From NCBI RefSeq assembly GCF_003149535.1, contig NZ_QGDB01000003.1:434001-498000 (forward strand): 64,000 bases of DNA. Reading direction: 5' to 3'. Positions 35,793 to 45,008 of this stretch are shown one piece after another (position 1 is the first letter of the stretch; the number at the start of each line of letters is the position of its first letter). The translations under genes and the position numbers were made by a program. The notes under the pieces were generated by a model. It searched no databases, was not told the DNA's origin, and was given only the letters and a program-made list of their open reading frames with translations. This DNA comes from Falsochrobactrum shanghaiense (lineage in GTDB: Bacteria > Pseudomonadota > Alphaproteobacteria > Rhizobiales > Rhizobiaceae).

Positions 35793-35978
35793 TCAGCCAT
35801 CCTTCTTTTCCGGCAAGCCTTTATGGCTGGTTTGCGCGAGTTCTTCGAGTTCCTTTTCGGTCATCGATTCATACATTTCCTTCGACGCGCCGATCAGTTC
35901 GCTTTTCTTGATTTCACCGCGCTTGGCGGCAAGGGCGGCACCTGCCGCCTTTTGCTGGGCCTGTGATTTCGCTGGCAT
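35793..35978 (-). CDS. DUF3008 family small protein
   Basis: 61 residues, highly charged. MPAKSQAQQKAAGAALAAKRG and SMTEKELEELAQTSHKGLPEKK match DUF3008, a small protein of unknown function common in Rhizobiales and other proteobacteria. ATG 35978 has GGGAG at nine bases. It lies just downstream of dnaE on the same strand but is probably independent. Confidence 0.85.
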   Translation of the reverse strand: MPAKSQAQQKAAGAALAAKRGEIKKSELIGASKEMYESMTEKELEELAQTSHKGLPEKKDG

Positions 35979-36037
35979 GGTTCATACTCCCTGTTATGGG
36001 AGCATAACGAATCGGCCAGCCTCAGGTTCCTGACAAA

Positions 36038-39000
36038 TTAGACCAGCTCGACGTCCAGCACACCGGGAATGGCCTTGATGGCGCTGGCGATCTGCGGGCT
36101 GACACGATAGCGATGCGGGAGCTCTATCTCGATTTCCCGCTGACCGTCTTCCTTGATGACGATGAGGCTGACCTGACCGTCGCCGCGCGTATTGAAATGC
36201 GGCGCAATATATTTAACCGCTTCCGCCGAGCGCAGATAAAGGCGCAGCGCCTTTTGCATCCGGCAGGCTTCGTCCTCCAGCGACTGCACGGTCTGAATGC
36301 GCAGGCCGATCCCTTCCGGGCGGCTTTCCGCCGACACGGTAATAACAATCGACTTGCCGCTTTCCAGAAGATCACGATATTGCGCCAGCCCTTCTGAAAA
36401 AAGCACTGCCTCATACTGACCGCTTGCATCGGACAGCTGCACAATGCCCATTTTGTTACCAGTGCGGGTTTTCCGCTCCTGACGCGCGGTCACAGTGCCT
36501 GCCAGACGGCCAGCGCTGGCTCCTCGCTTTACGGCCGCGGAAAAATCGGCCCAGCTCTGCACGCGCATACGATCAAGCACAGCGCGATATTCGTCCAGTG
36601 GATGCGCGGAAAGATAAAAGCCGACCGCCTGAAATTCGCGATGGAGCTTTTCCGAAGGAAGCCAGGGAGCTGTCGGCGGCAAGATGAGCGTCTCTTTGGG
36701 CGCTCCTGAAAGACCAAAAATATCGGACTGGCCGCTGGCTGCATTTTCCTGCGTTCGCTGTGCAAATCCCATGATGCGGTCCATACCCGCACTCATGGCT
36801 GCACGGTCGCGATCAAAACAATCCATGGCACCAGCGTTGATGAGGCTTTCCAAAACCCTGCGGTTGACGATCCGGGGATCGATGCGCTCGCAGAAATCCT
36901 CCAGCCCTTCAAAGGGCTTCTGGGCACGCGCTTCGACAATATGATCGACAGCAGCATCGCCCACACCCTTGATGGCCGCGAGCGAATAGAAAATCTCCCT
37001 CTCACCCACTTCAAACGCCCTGAATGACGTCATGACGGAAGGCGCAACCACTTCGATACCAAGCCGGTTTGCTTCAAGACGAAAATCATTGAGCTTGTCG
37101 GTGTTCGACATATCGTAGGTCATCGATGCGGCCAGAAATTCGACCGGATGATGCGCCTTCATATAAGCGGTTTGATAGGAGACGATGGCATAGGCGGCAG
37201 CGTGCGACTTGTTGAAGCCGTAATCAGCAAATTTTGCGAGCAGGTCGAAGATCATATTCGCCTGCGCCTTGTCGACGCCGCCTTCGATAGCGCCATCGAC
37301 AAAACGGACCCGCTGCTTGTCCATCTCCTCGCGGATTTTCTTGCCCATGGCGCGGCGCAGAAGATCGGCTTCGCCGAGCGAATAGCCCGAAAGAACCTGT
37401 GCGATCTGCATCACCTGTTCCTGATAGACGATGACGCCTTGCGTTTCCGCGATCAGGTGGTCGATCTTCGGGTGAATGGAAGCTATCTCCTCCTCGCCGT
37501 TCTTGCGCGCATTATAGGTTGGAATATTCTCCATCGGACCGGGACGATAAAGCGCGACCAGCGCGATAATGTCCTCGATACGGTCAGGACGCATGCCAAG
37601 CAGCGCCTTGCGCATACCGGCACTTTCCACCTGGAACACGCCGACGGTCTCGCCGCGCGAGAGCATCTCATAGGTCAGTTCATCATCGAGCGGCAGGCGC
37701 GAGAGATCGATATTGATCCCCTTGCGCGCAACCAGCGTCACCGCTGTTTCCAACACGGTCAGCGTCTTGAGACCAAGAAAGTCGAATTTGACCAGCCCTG
37801 CCTGCTCGACCCATTTCATATTGAACTGGGTGACAGGCATGTCGGAGCGCGGATCGCGATACATGGGTACCAGTTCCGAAAGCGGACGGTCGCCGATCAC
37901 TATGCCTGCGGCGTGGGTGGATGCATGGCGATAAAGCCCTTCAAGCTTCATCGCCATATCGAGAAGGCGCCCGACAACCGGCTCCTTCTCGCGCTCTTCA
38001 TTGATTTTGGGTTCTGTTTCTATAGCCTGCGCCAAGGAAACCGGATTGGCCGGATTTTGCGGCACGAGCTTGCAAAGCCGGTCGACCTGTCCATAGGGCA
38101 TTTCCAGCACACGCCCCACATCGCGCAGCACAGCGCGCGCCTGAAGCGTACCAAAAGTTATGATTTGCGCGACCTGATCGCGGCCATATTTTTCCTGCAC
38201 ATAGCGAATGACTTCTTCGCGACGATCCTGACAGAAATCGATGTCAAAATCCGGCATCGACACACGATCGGGATTGAGAAAGCGTTCAAACAGCAGTGAA
38301 AAACGCAGCGGGTCGACATCTGTAATGGTCAGCGCATAGGCAACCAGCGAGCCTGCGCCCGAACCGCGCCCCGGCCCCACGGGAATGCCTTGCGCCTTCG
38401 CCCATTTGATGAAGTCGGCAACGATAAGAAAATAGCCCGGAAATTTCATGCGCGTGATAATGCCGATCTCATATTCGAGACGCTCGGCATATTGTTCCGC
38501 ATTATATCCCTCAGCCAGACCGATCGTATCCAGCCGCATCTTCAGACCCTCACGGGCCTGCCGCGCCAGTTCGTCGGCCTCCGCCTGAATGGCGGCTTCC
38601 GCATCGTCCGACTCGCCGGTGAAGCGCGGCAGGATGGGCTTACGCGTCTGCGTAAACCAGTTGCATCGTTCGGCAATCTCAACTGTATTTTGGAGCGCCT
38701 CGGGCAAATCCGCAAAAAGCGCGCCCATCTGCGCACGGCTCTTGAGATAGTGATCAGACGTCAACCGGCGGCGATCATCATTGGATATGATCTGACCCTC
38801 GGCAATCGCCAGAAGCGCGTCATGCGCCTCGAAATCCTCGGCCTTGAGAAAGAAAGCCTCGTTGGTCGCCACCAGCGGCAGATCCATCGCATAGGCAAGT
38901 TCAACCGTCCGCGCCTCTAGATTGCGGTCGTATCCGGCATGGCGCTGTAATTCGACATAGAGCCGGTCACCAAACACCTGCCGTAAAAAGCCGAGGCGCG

Positions 39001-39526
39001 CTTCAGCACGATCTGCCCGATCCGCGGCAAAAGCGCGGCCAATCGGCCCGAGTTGTCCGCCGGTGAGCGCGATCACACCATGGGAGAGTTCGGAAAGCCA
39101 GCCTGCTTCAATATGGACCGGATCACCGGCGGAGGTATCAAGAAAAGCGCGGCTGACCAGCCGTACGATATTGCCATAGCCCTCTTCATTCGCGGCGAGC
39201 AGAACCAGCGGCGCAAGATCAAGAACAGTCTTGCGGTTCGGGCTGCGGCTATTGTCATTATGATCGCCAAAAGCGATGTCCAACTGGCAACCGATAATGG
39301 GCTGCACACCATCTTTCGACGCCTTTTGCGCAAATTCCAGAGCACCGAAAAGATTATTGCTGTCGGTGACCGCGATGGCCGGAGCTTCATCGGCAATCGC
39401 CTGCTTTATGATTTTGCCAACCGGCAGCGCACCCTCAAGCAGTGAATAGGCAGAATGGACCCGCAGATGAACGAATCCTGGCGATCTCTGAGCCTCGCCG
39501 GTCAATTTGCTGGCTGCATCATTCAT
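36038..39526 (-). CDS. dnaE: DNA polymerase III alpha subunit
   Basis: 1162 residues, full length for DnaE1. The N-terminal PHP domain begins FVHLRVHSAYSLLEGALP. The polymerase core shows GPGRGSGAGSLVAYAL, the catalytic PDFDIDFCQDRREEVI and ADYGFNKSHAAAYA. An HhH region (VGDAAVDHIVEA) and a C-terminal OB domain (AGTVTARQERKTRTGNKMG) follow. It is the replicative polymerase. Its leader (39527-39775) follows a 28-codon SOS-box gene on the same strand, so dnaE could be damage-inducible by read-through. Confidence 0.96.
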   Translation of the reverse strand: MNDAASKLTGEAQRSPGFVHLRVHSAYSLLEGALPVGKIIKQAIADEAPAIAVTDSNNLFGALEFAQKASKDGVQPIIGCQLDIAFGDHNDNSRSPNRKTVLDLAPLVLLAANEEGYGNIVRLVSRAFLDTSAGDPVHIEAGWLSELSHGVIALTGGQLGPIGRAFAADRADRAEARLGFLRQVFGDRLYVELQRHAGYDRNLEARTVELAYAMDLPLVATNEAFFLKAEDFEAHDALLAIAEGQIISNDDRRRLTSDHYLKSRAQMGALFADLPEALQNTVEIAERCNWFTQTRKPILPRFTGESDDAEAAIQAEADELARQAREGLKMRLDTIGLAEGYNAEQYAERLEYEIGIITRMKFPGYFLIVADFIKWAKAQGIPVGPGRGSGAGSLVAYALTITDVDPLRFSLLFERFLNPDRVSMPDFDIDFCQDRREEVIRYVQEKYGRDQVAQIITFGTLQARAVLRDVGRVLEMPYGQVDRLCKLVPQNPANPVSLAQAIETEPKINEEREKEPVVGRLLDMAMKLEGLYRHASTHAAGIVIGDRPLSELVPMYRDPRSDMPVTQFNMKWVEQAGLVKFDFLGLKTLTVLETAVTLVARKGINIDLSRLPLDDELTYEMLSRGETVGVFQVESAGMRKALLGMRPDRIEDIIALVALYRPGPMENIPTYNARKNGEEEIASIHPKIDHLIAETQGVIVYQEQVMQIAQVLSGYSLGEADLLRRAMGKKIREEMDKQRVRFVDGAIEGGVDKAQANMIFDLLAKFADYGFNKSHAAAYAIVSYQTAYMKAHHPVEFLAASMTYDMSNTDKLNDFRLEANRLGIEVVAPSVMTSFRAFEVGEREIFYSLAAIKGVGDAAVDHIVEARAQKPFEGLEDFCERIDPRIVNRRVLESLINAGAMDCFDRDRAAMSAGMDRIMGFAQRTQENAASGQSDIFGLSGAPKETLILPPTAPWLPSEKLHREFQAVGFYLSAHPLDEYRAVLDRMRVQSWADFSAAVKRGASAGRLAGTVTARQERKTRTGNKMGIVQLSDASGQYEAVLFSEGLAQYRDLLESGKSIVITVSAESRPEGIGLRIQTVQSLEDEACRMQKALRLYLRSAEAVKYIAPHFNTRGDGQVSLIVIKEDGQREIEIELPHRYRVSPQIASAIKAIPGVLDVELV

Positions 39527-39775
39527 AGCTTACCCCGCTCGGACCGGAGCGCCAAGACCATCAAATCCACGCTCTACCTGACTTCGTTTTGGTCACGCAA
39601 TCTGCAATTGCGTAACCCGACCTGCTGGAAGACGGCCTGAAAATCCCTGCCTGTCTTTCAGGACGCACCTTACGGCGACTCTCGCCGTCTGCGCTGGCAG
39701 TTTCGGAGAATATAGCGGCAATGTCGATAGACAGCATCATCACCATTTGATGAGTTCACAAGAGAACCATCCTAT
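39527..39775 (-). other. dnaE leader region
   Basis: About 250 bp between the 28-codon gene and dnaE. It holds a hairpin ACGGCGA-CTC-TCGCCGT (39672-39688) and a weaker CTGAAA/TTTCAG pair. Neither has a T run. I see no further gene. Confidence 0.5.
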
Positions 39776-39862
39776 TCAAATGGCGCTGACCCATAGGGCA
39801 AAAGTGGCGATGAACAGGCTGACAGAGATAAAGGACAACAGGTCGTAGACAAGATCGGTCAT
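39776..39862 (-). CDS. 28-residue single-span membrane protein, candidate SOS-induced division inhibitor
   Basis: ATG 39862 to TGA 39776 encodes MTDLVYDLLSF-ISVSLFIATF-ALWVSAI. An AGGAG box lies eight bases upstream. Residues about 8-26 form one hydrophobic helix, preceded by acidic residues. A perfect LexA-type box begins 38 bp upstream of the ATG. In Caulobacter the SOS protein SidA is a 29-residue single-span peptide that blocks division through FtsW. Size, topology and control agree, but I cannot show sequence homology. It lies upstream of dnaE on the same strand. It is too short for standard gene callers. Confidence 0.72.
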   Translation of the reverse strand: MTDLVYDLLSFISVSLFIATFALWVSAI

Positions 39863-39900
39863 GTGAGAAACTCCTCATTGTTCACTTCTGTTTGGAGTTT

Positions 39901-39924
39901 GTTCTATTTATGTTCGTCCGTCAA
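39901..39924 (-). promoter_or_regulatory. LexA (SOS) box overlapping a promoter
   Basis: GTTC-TATTTAT-GTTC (39901-39915) is an exact match to the alphaproteobacterial SOS box GTTC-N7-GTTC. On the minus strand, TTGACG (39924-39919) lies immediately upstream, and the box fills the spacer to a weak -10 (CAAACT, 39901-39896). A degenerate second box, GTTC-N7-TTTG, lies at 39880-39894. Confidence 0.8.
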
Positions 39925-40044
39925 TCACTATTTGTTCTGCATGCTATAATTAAGGTTTATGGAATATGAAGGTCTTTCGCCGAGAGCATGATTACTCTCA
40001 GCGAAGTATTTGATAATGAACAAAGAAAGAACGCTTGCGGAGCG

Positions 40045-40728
40045 TCAGAGATCCACGACTTTACCGTCACGCAACGTTACGCGCCGGTCCATGCGGCGGG
40101 CAAGTTCGTGGTTATGCGTCGCGATAAGGGCTGCAAGGCCCGACTGACGCACGAGTGCTTCAAGCGCGGCAAAGACATAGGATGACGTCGTGGGATCGAG
40201 GTTGCCGGTGGGCTCGTCGGCAAGAAGCACCAAGGGGGCGTTGGCCACCGCGCGCGCAATTGCCACGCGTTGTTGTTCACCACCGGATAATTCTGCCGGG
40301 CGATGCGAAGCGCGTTTGCCGATCTTCATATATTCAAGCAATTGCTGTGCGCGTTCCGCTGCTTCCTTACGGGCCAGACCGCGGATCATTTGCGGCATCA
40401 TCACATTTTCAAGCGCCGAGAATTCCGGCAAAAGATGATGGAACTGATAGACGAAGCCAATATCGTTGCGGCGGATCGCAGTGCGTTCGTCATCCGACAA
40501 TGCGCTGCAGGAGCGGCCATCAACCTTAACATCGCCGTGATCGGGACGTTCCAGCAGGCCAGCCGTGTGCAGCAGCGTTGACTTGCCGGCACCTGAAGGG
40601 GCGACAAGCGCCACGATCTCGCCCCGGCGCAGGCTGAATTCGGCATCCTTGAGAATGACCAGCTCGCGATCGGCTTCCTTATAGGCGCGGCTGACCCCTT
40701 GCAGCCGCAGGATGATTTCCGCCGCCAT
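40045..40728 (-). CDS. lolD: Lipoprotein-releasing ABC transporter ATP-binding protein
   Basis: 227 residues. Walker A is APSGAGKST, the signature [14 protein letters not shown], and Walker [12 protein letters not shown]. The last is characteristic of the LolD/MacB subfamily. It powers release of outer-membrane lipoproteins from the inner membrane to LolA. Its start overlaps the lolC stop by one base. Confidence 0.93.
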   Translation of the reverse strand: MAAEIILRLQGVSRAYKEADRELVILKDAEFSLRRGEIVALVAPSGAGKSTLLHTAGLLERPDHGDVKVDGRSCSALSDDERTAIRRNDIGFVYQFHHLLPEFSALENVMMPQMIRGLARKEAAERAQQLLEYMKIGKRASHRPAELSGGEQQRVAIARAVANAPLVLLADEPTGNLDPTTSSYVFAALEALVRQSGLAALIATHNHELARRMDRRVTLRDGKVVDL

Positions 40729-42044
40729 TATTCGTACCTCAAGGCTTCAACCGGATCGAGCTTCGCGGCGCGCCAGGCCGGGAAGATGGTGGCGATAAAG
40801 GAAAGAACCAGCGCCATGAGAATAACCGAGATGGTTTCACCCGGATCCATCCGCGCGGGAAGCTGGCTCAGGAAGTAGAGTTCGGGGTTAAAGAGCGTCG
40901 TGCCAGAAAGCCACGAGAAAAACTGGCGCAGCCGTTCGACATTAAGGCACACCACCACGCCCAGAATGACGCCCGCAAAAGTGCCGGTCATACCGATAGC
41001 GGCGCCCGTCATCAGGAAAATACGCATGACCGCGCCGCGCGTCGCGCCCATGGTGCGCAGGATCGCAATGTCGTGGCCCTTATCCTTCACCAGCATGATG
41101 AGACCGGAAATAATGTTCAAAGCCGCGACCAGCACAATCAATGTCAGGATCATGAACATCACATTGCGCTCGACCTGCAAGGCCGAAAAGAATGTCTGGT
41201 TGCGCTGGCGCCAATCCACCATTGAAATCTGGCGGGCAGCCACCTCCTCGACCGGCGCGCGCATCGCATCCACCTTGTCGGGATTGTTAACGAAGATTTC
41301 CAGCGACTGCACCTTGCCTTCCTGATTGAAGAAAAGCTGGGCTTCGGAAAGCGGCATCATGACGATGGAGGCATCATATTCCGACATGCCGATTTCAAAG
41401 ATCGCGACAATCGGATAGGCTTTTACGCGTGGATTGACGCCAAAAGGCGTGACATCGCCGTCGGGCGAGATAACGCGCAGCGAGTCTCCGATGGAAAGGC
41501 CGAGATTTTCCGCCATGCGGGTGCCGATGGCCACCCCGCCGCTTTCATCGAACCCCTGCAAGGTGCCCTGCCTGATATTGCCGGAAACAAGCGTGAGTTT
41601 GTCGAGGTCTTCTTCACGAAGACCGCGCACCAGCGCGCCGGTGCCTGCGCCGATATTGCCCTGAACCAGAGCCTGCCCTTCGACCACCGGAATGGCGAAC
41701 TGCACGCCCTGAATACCGTCGATACGCTTGATGAGATCGGCATAATCCTCGAGCGGCCGGTCCATCGACTGCATGATGAGGTGGCCGTTGATACCCAGAA
41801 TGCGGGTCAGTAATTCGGCGCGGAAACCGTTCATCACCGCCATGACGATAATAAGCGTCGCAACACCCAGCATGATGCCGGTAAAGGAAATTCCGGCAAT
41901 GACAGAGATGAATGTCTCACGGCGGCGCGAGCGCAAATATCGCCAGGCGATCATGCGCTCAAAAGCCGAGAATGGACCGGACGACGGCAGTTTTTCCGCC
42001 GCCTTCCCCTTGCCGTCAGGACCTGCTGCCGTCGCGCCGCTCAT
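40728..42044 (-). CDS. lolC: Lipoprotein-releasing ABC transporter permease
   Basis: 438 residues. The N-terminal [30 protein letters not shown] begins span 1. A large periplasmic domain follows, then three C-terminal spans with the FtsX-like [23 protein letters not shown]. Many alphaproteobacteria have one such LolC/LolE-like permease, which would act as a homodimer with LolD. It starts two bases after the proS stop and is probably co-transcribed with it. Confidence 0.92.
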   Translation of the reverse strand: MSGATAAGPDGKGKAAEKLPSSGPFSAFERMIAWRYLRSRRRETFISVIAGISFTGIMLGVATLIIVMAVMNGFRAELLTRILGINGHLIMQSMDRPLEDYADLIKRIDGIQGVQFAIPVVEGQALVQGNIGAGTGALVRGLREEDLDKLTLVSGNIRQGTLQGFDESGGVAIGTRMAENLGLSIGDSLRVISPDGDVTPFGVNPRVKAYPIVAIFEIGMSEYDASIVMMPLSEAQLFFNQEGKVQSLEIFVNNPDKVDAMRAPVEEVAARQISMVDWRQRNQTFFSALQVERNVMFMILTLIVLVAALNIISGLIMLVKDKGHDIAILRTMGATRGAVMRIFLMTGAAIGMTGTFAGVILGVVVCLNVERLRQFFSWLSGTTLFNPELYFLSQLPARMDPGETISVILMALVLSFIATIFPAWRAAKLDPVEALRYE

Positions 42045-42046
42045 AT

Positions 42047-43369
42047 TCAGGCCGTCAACATATTGATGGCCGCTTCGAGCGTGAGGTTCTGCCGCTCGCC
42101 CGTTCTGCGATCCTTGACCTCGACCTCCCCGGCGGCGACACCGCGCGGACCCACGATGATCTGCATTGGCAGGCCAATCAGGTCCATGGTCGCAAATTTG
42201 GAGCCGGGACGATCGTCCGTATCATCGAGCAACGGATCGACACCGGCATTTGTCAACGCTTCATAGAGCTTTTCGCTGACGCTATCGCAGGCCGCATCGC
42301 CTGCCTTCATATTGACGATACCTGCGCCGAATGGTGCGATCGATTTCGGCCAGATGATACCGGCATCGTCGTGGAAAGCTTCGATAGCAGCAGCCACCAG
42401 ACGCGACGGGCCGATTCCGTATGATCCCATAGAGACGAAATGTTCCTTGCCGTCCGGCCCCTGCACTTTCGCGCCCATCGCCTCGGAATATTTGGTTCCA
42501 AAATGGAAAATATGGCCAACCTCGATACCACGCGCCGAAAGCTGGCTTTCCGGCCTGACGGCAGCCCATGCGGCTTCGTCATGCATTTCATCGGTGGCTG
42601 CGTAAGGTGTCGTCCATCTATCGACAATGCCGGAAAGCTGCGCGTCGTCACGGAAATCGGTATCCGCGCCCGGCACAGCCAGATCGAGGTAGGCGCGGTC
42701 GCAATAGACCTGGCTTTCGCCCGTTTCCGCAAGAATGATGAACTCGTGGCTCAGGTCGCCGCCAATGGGCCCGGTATCGGCGCGCATCGGGATCGCCTGA
42801 AGGCCGACGCGGGCGAATGTCCGCAGATAGGAGACGAACATGCGGTAATAAGCCATTTTCGCACCCTCGTAATCGAGGTCGAAGGAATAGGCGTCTTTCA
42901 TCAGGAATTCACGCGAGCGCATCACCCCGAAACGCGGGCGCACCTCATCGCGGAATTTCCATTGAATATGATAAAGGTTGAGCGGCAAATCCTTGTAGGA
43001 GCGCACGTAGGAGCGGAAAATATCCGTCACCATTTCTTCATTGGTCGGGCCGAAGAGCATTTCGCGCTCCTGCCGGTCCTGAATACGCAGCATTTCCTTG
43101 CCATAGGCTTCATAGCGGCCACTTTCGCGCCACAGCTCGGCGGACTGGATCGTCGGCATCAATATTTCATTGGCGCCAGCCCGGTTCTGTTCTTCGCGAA
43201 TAATATCGCAGACCTTGTTGAGCACTTTCAGGCCGATGGGCAGCCACGAGTAAATCCCTGCGGATTGCTGGCGGATCATGCCCGAACGCAGCATCAGCCT
43301 ATGGGAGACAATTTCTGCCTCCTTGGGATTTTCCTTCAGAATGGGCAAAAAATATTGCGACAGACGCAT
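42047..43369 (-). CDS. proS: Prolyl-tRNA synthetase
   Basis: 440 residues, the short alphaproteobacterial form without the editing insertion. It starts [28 protein letters not shown]; a GTG three codons upstream is the alternative. Class II motifs are visible: the dimer motif 1 around [13 protein letters not shown], motif 2 in [29 protein letters not shown], and motif 3 in [13 protein letters not shown]. First gene of a proS-lolC-lolD unit. Confidence 0.96.
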   Translation of the reverse strand: MRLSQYFLPILKENPKEAEIVSHRLMLRSGMIRQQSAGIYSWLPIGLKVLNKVCDIIREEQNRAGANEILMPTIQSAELWRESGRYEAYGKEMLRIQDRQEREMLFGPTNEEMVTDIFRSYVRSYKDLPLNLYHIQWKFRDEVRPRFGVMRSREFLMKDAYSFDLDYEGAKMAYYRMFVSYLRTFARVGLQAIPMRADTGPIGGDLSHEFIILAETGESQVYCDRAYLDLAVPGADTDFRDDAQLSGIVDRWTTPYAATDEMHDEAAWAAVRPESQLSARGIEVGHIFHFGTKYSEAMGAKVQGPDGKEHFVSMGSYGIGPSRLVAAAIEAFHDDAGIIWPKSIAPFGAGIVNMKAGDAACDSVSEKLYEALTNAGVDPLLDDTDDRPGSKFATMDLIGLPMQIIVGPRGVAAGEVEVKDRRTGERQNLTLEAAINMLTA

Positions 43370-43660
43370 CGTGACCACCGATCAAGAGAGATTGCATGAG
43401 TATCCGCAGGGATTGCGCATAGAATCAGGCAAAAATGAAGCAAACTCATTGGCTTCTTATCGGGTTATGTGACCATTGAAAACCCGCCCGAACATGCTTT
43501 GCCGCGGAGGATGCCCGCCATCAACAACGATGCCATCCCGATGGGAATATAGCGTCACGGAGGAAGGCAAAATAGATTCACATTAAATTTCAATATATTA
43601 CATAAATATCATGTAGATTGAGAAAAAATTACGAAGGAAATATGACGCAATGAAAGATTC
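43370..43660. other. Intergenic region upstream of proS
   Basis: About 290 bp, becoming very AT-rich towards 43570-43660. It probably contains the proS promoter (minus strand). I see no gene or repeat. Confidence 0.4.
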
Positions 43661-43696
43661 TTGATGACAAAAGCTGTGCAGTCCGCTATTTTTTTC

Positions 43697-43846
43697 ATCA
43701 ATAAGCCTAACAGCGGAAAAACCGTTGGTTCACGCGGTCAAGTCTTGGGAGGATGGATCCAGGCGCGGTTTCACGCAGCCGCCATTAATTTGGAAACGGA
43801 TCGAACGCGTATTCAATTAGCAAGGCGGAAGCCTTGCTTTTTTTTT
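43697..43846 (+). ncRNA. Candidate small RNA with strong terminator
   Basis: A possible promoter, TTGATG (43661-43666), 18 bp, GCTATT (43685-43690), is followed by about 150 nt ending in AGCAAGGC-GGAA-GCCTTGCT and nine Ts. No protein gene precedes the terminator on this strand. The overlapping 97-codon frame runs straight through the terminator and has no ribosome site. The RNA ends and family are unknown. Confidence 0.45.
43819..43846 (+). terminator. Orphan rho-independent terminator
   Basis: Stem 43819-43826 with 43831-43838, a GGAA tetraloop, and T9. It is the strongest intrinsic terminator in the window. Confidence 0.92.
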
Positions 43847-44127
43847 GATCTTGCATCCAGAACTTCTCCTGCAAAATGTGAAACGCCTTCGCAGCGAAAT
43901 CCGTTCCCTTGTGGGATTTCTTTTCCCTGCATGGGTGCGCTGGATAATGCATAAAACAGATAAAGCGGTTCGAGCTTCTGCTCAAACCGCCCCAAAAGCC
44001 GACCGATTGCGTGATATACAGGCCCTGAAAACAGCCCCGGAAACCAGATTTAAAACGGCGTATTTCAGTTTATATTCAACGACTTATATCAATCATATAA
44101 AATATTGATTCAGTCTTTGTCGGCGGG
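43847..44127. other. Intergenic region
   Basis: About 280 bp between the candidate sRNA and DUF1467. AT-rich at the right, with GCGGTTCGAGC...GCTCAAACCGC forming a stem at about 43968-43990, possibly the end of a minus-strand transcript. I see no gene. Confidence 0.45.
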
Positions 44128-44397
44128 TTACGTCAGGTCCGGGAAGAAATGTGGAATATCATCCAATCCCAATCCGCGAACCTGCGTGAGATAATAGTAA
44201 AGCGCGAAAATCAGGCTGGCGACGACGGTCGTGCGAAGAAAAGCCAGGCCAACGCGCGGCTTTGCAGGAGCGCTCGCTACTGTTCCCAAGGTCACTTCAT
44301 TTTCCTCGGCCTGCGTGCGCAAGCCGACCGGCAGCAGCGCAAACAGCGTGGTCCACCAGATGATAAAATAGATCGCTATGCCGGAAATCAGCGACAT
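44128..44397 (-). CDS. DUF1467 family small membrane protein
   Basis: 89 residues from ATG 44397, which has GGAGG seven bases upstream; a GTG two codons earlier is too close to that box. Two hydrophobic spans are visible (SGIAIYFIIWWTTLFALLPVG and VVASLIFALYYYL), with a polar loop between them. The IWWTTLFA-LP pattern is typical of DUF1467, often found next to mce in alphaproteobacteria. Its function is unknown. The mce stop codon overlaps its leader. Confidence 0.88.
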   Translation of the reverse strand: MSLISGIAIYFIIWWTTLFALLPVGLRTQAEENEVTLGTVASAPAKPRVGLAFLRTTVVASLIFALYYYLTQVRGLGLDDIPHFFPDLT

Positions 44398-44399
44398 GG

Positions 44400-44804
44400 T
44401 CACACCTCCTCCAATTCGATGAGCGTACCATTAAAATCCTTGGGGTGCAGGAATATTACCGGTTTGCCATGGGCGCCGATTCTGGGTTCGCCGTCGCCCA
44501 GAATGCGTGCGCCTTCCGCTTTCAGGCGATCACGGGCAGCGATAATGTCGGCCACCTCGTAGCAGAGATGATGCATACCTCCCGCGGGGTTCTTTTCGAG
44601 GAAAGAGGCTATGGGAGAGCCTTCGCCCAGCGGTTCGAGCAATTCGATCTTGGTATTGCCGACATCGATGAAGACAACGGTTACGCCATGCTCGGTCAAT
44701 ACCTGCGGCTGGGTCAGTCTCGCACCCAGCTTGTCGCGATAAAGTGCGGATGCGGCCTCAATATCAGGCACTGCGATCGCTACATGGTTGAGCTTTCCGA
44801 GCAT
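44400..44804 (-). CDS. mce: Methylmalonyl-CoA epimerase
   Basis: 134 residues of the VOC superfamily. NHVAIAVPDIEAA carries the first metal His, GMHHLCYEVADI the second, and KDFNGTLIELEE the Glu. It converts (S)- to (R)-methylmalonyl-CoA in propionate metabolism. ATG 44804 has GGGAG upstream. It overlaps the DUF1467 leader and probably shares its transcript. Confidence 0.92.
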   Translation of the reverse strand: MLGKLNHVAIAVPDIEAASALYRDKLGARLTQPQVLTEHGVTVVFIDVGNTKIELLEPLGEGSPIASFLEKNPAGGMHHLCYEVADIIAARDRLKAEGARILGDGEPRIGAHGKPVIFLHPKDFNGTLIELEEV

Positions 44805-44840
44805 TATATCTCTCCCGATTTCGCCCTATCTTACGTACCC

Positions 44841-45008
44841 TAAAGCGTGTCGCGATCTTTCAGATTCGCTCCTTACACTTTAAGTTTTTATTTTAACGCG
44901 CATCTGTTCCGAAAACCGTTTCACACTTTTCGGGATGCGCTTTAAGTTTTTATTTTAACGCATGTCGTTATCCCGAAACCGGTCCCCACTTTCGGGCGGC
45001 ATGCTTTA
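44841..45008. repeat. Mosaic Bru-RS repeat, copy 4 (one left arm, two right arms)
   Basis: A normal left arm (TAAAGCGTGTCGCGATC...) is followed by a right arm of a different type (ACGCGCATCTGTTCCG...GGATGCGCTTTAA). After TTTTTATTTT comes a standard Bru-RS right arm (ACGCATGTCGTTATCCC...GGCGGCATGCTTTA). The TTA at the right end is the rnj stop codon. Confidence 0.85.

Noticed and set aside
43661-43954. A 97-codon plus-strand frame upstream of DUF1467
   Set aside because: It runs through a strong intrinsic terminator, lacks a ribosome site and has no recognisable domain. A small RNA explains the interval better.
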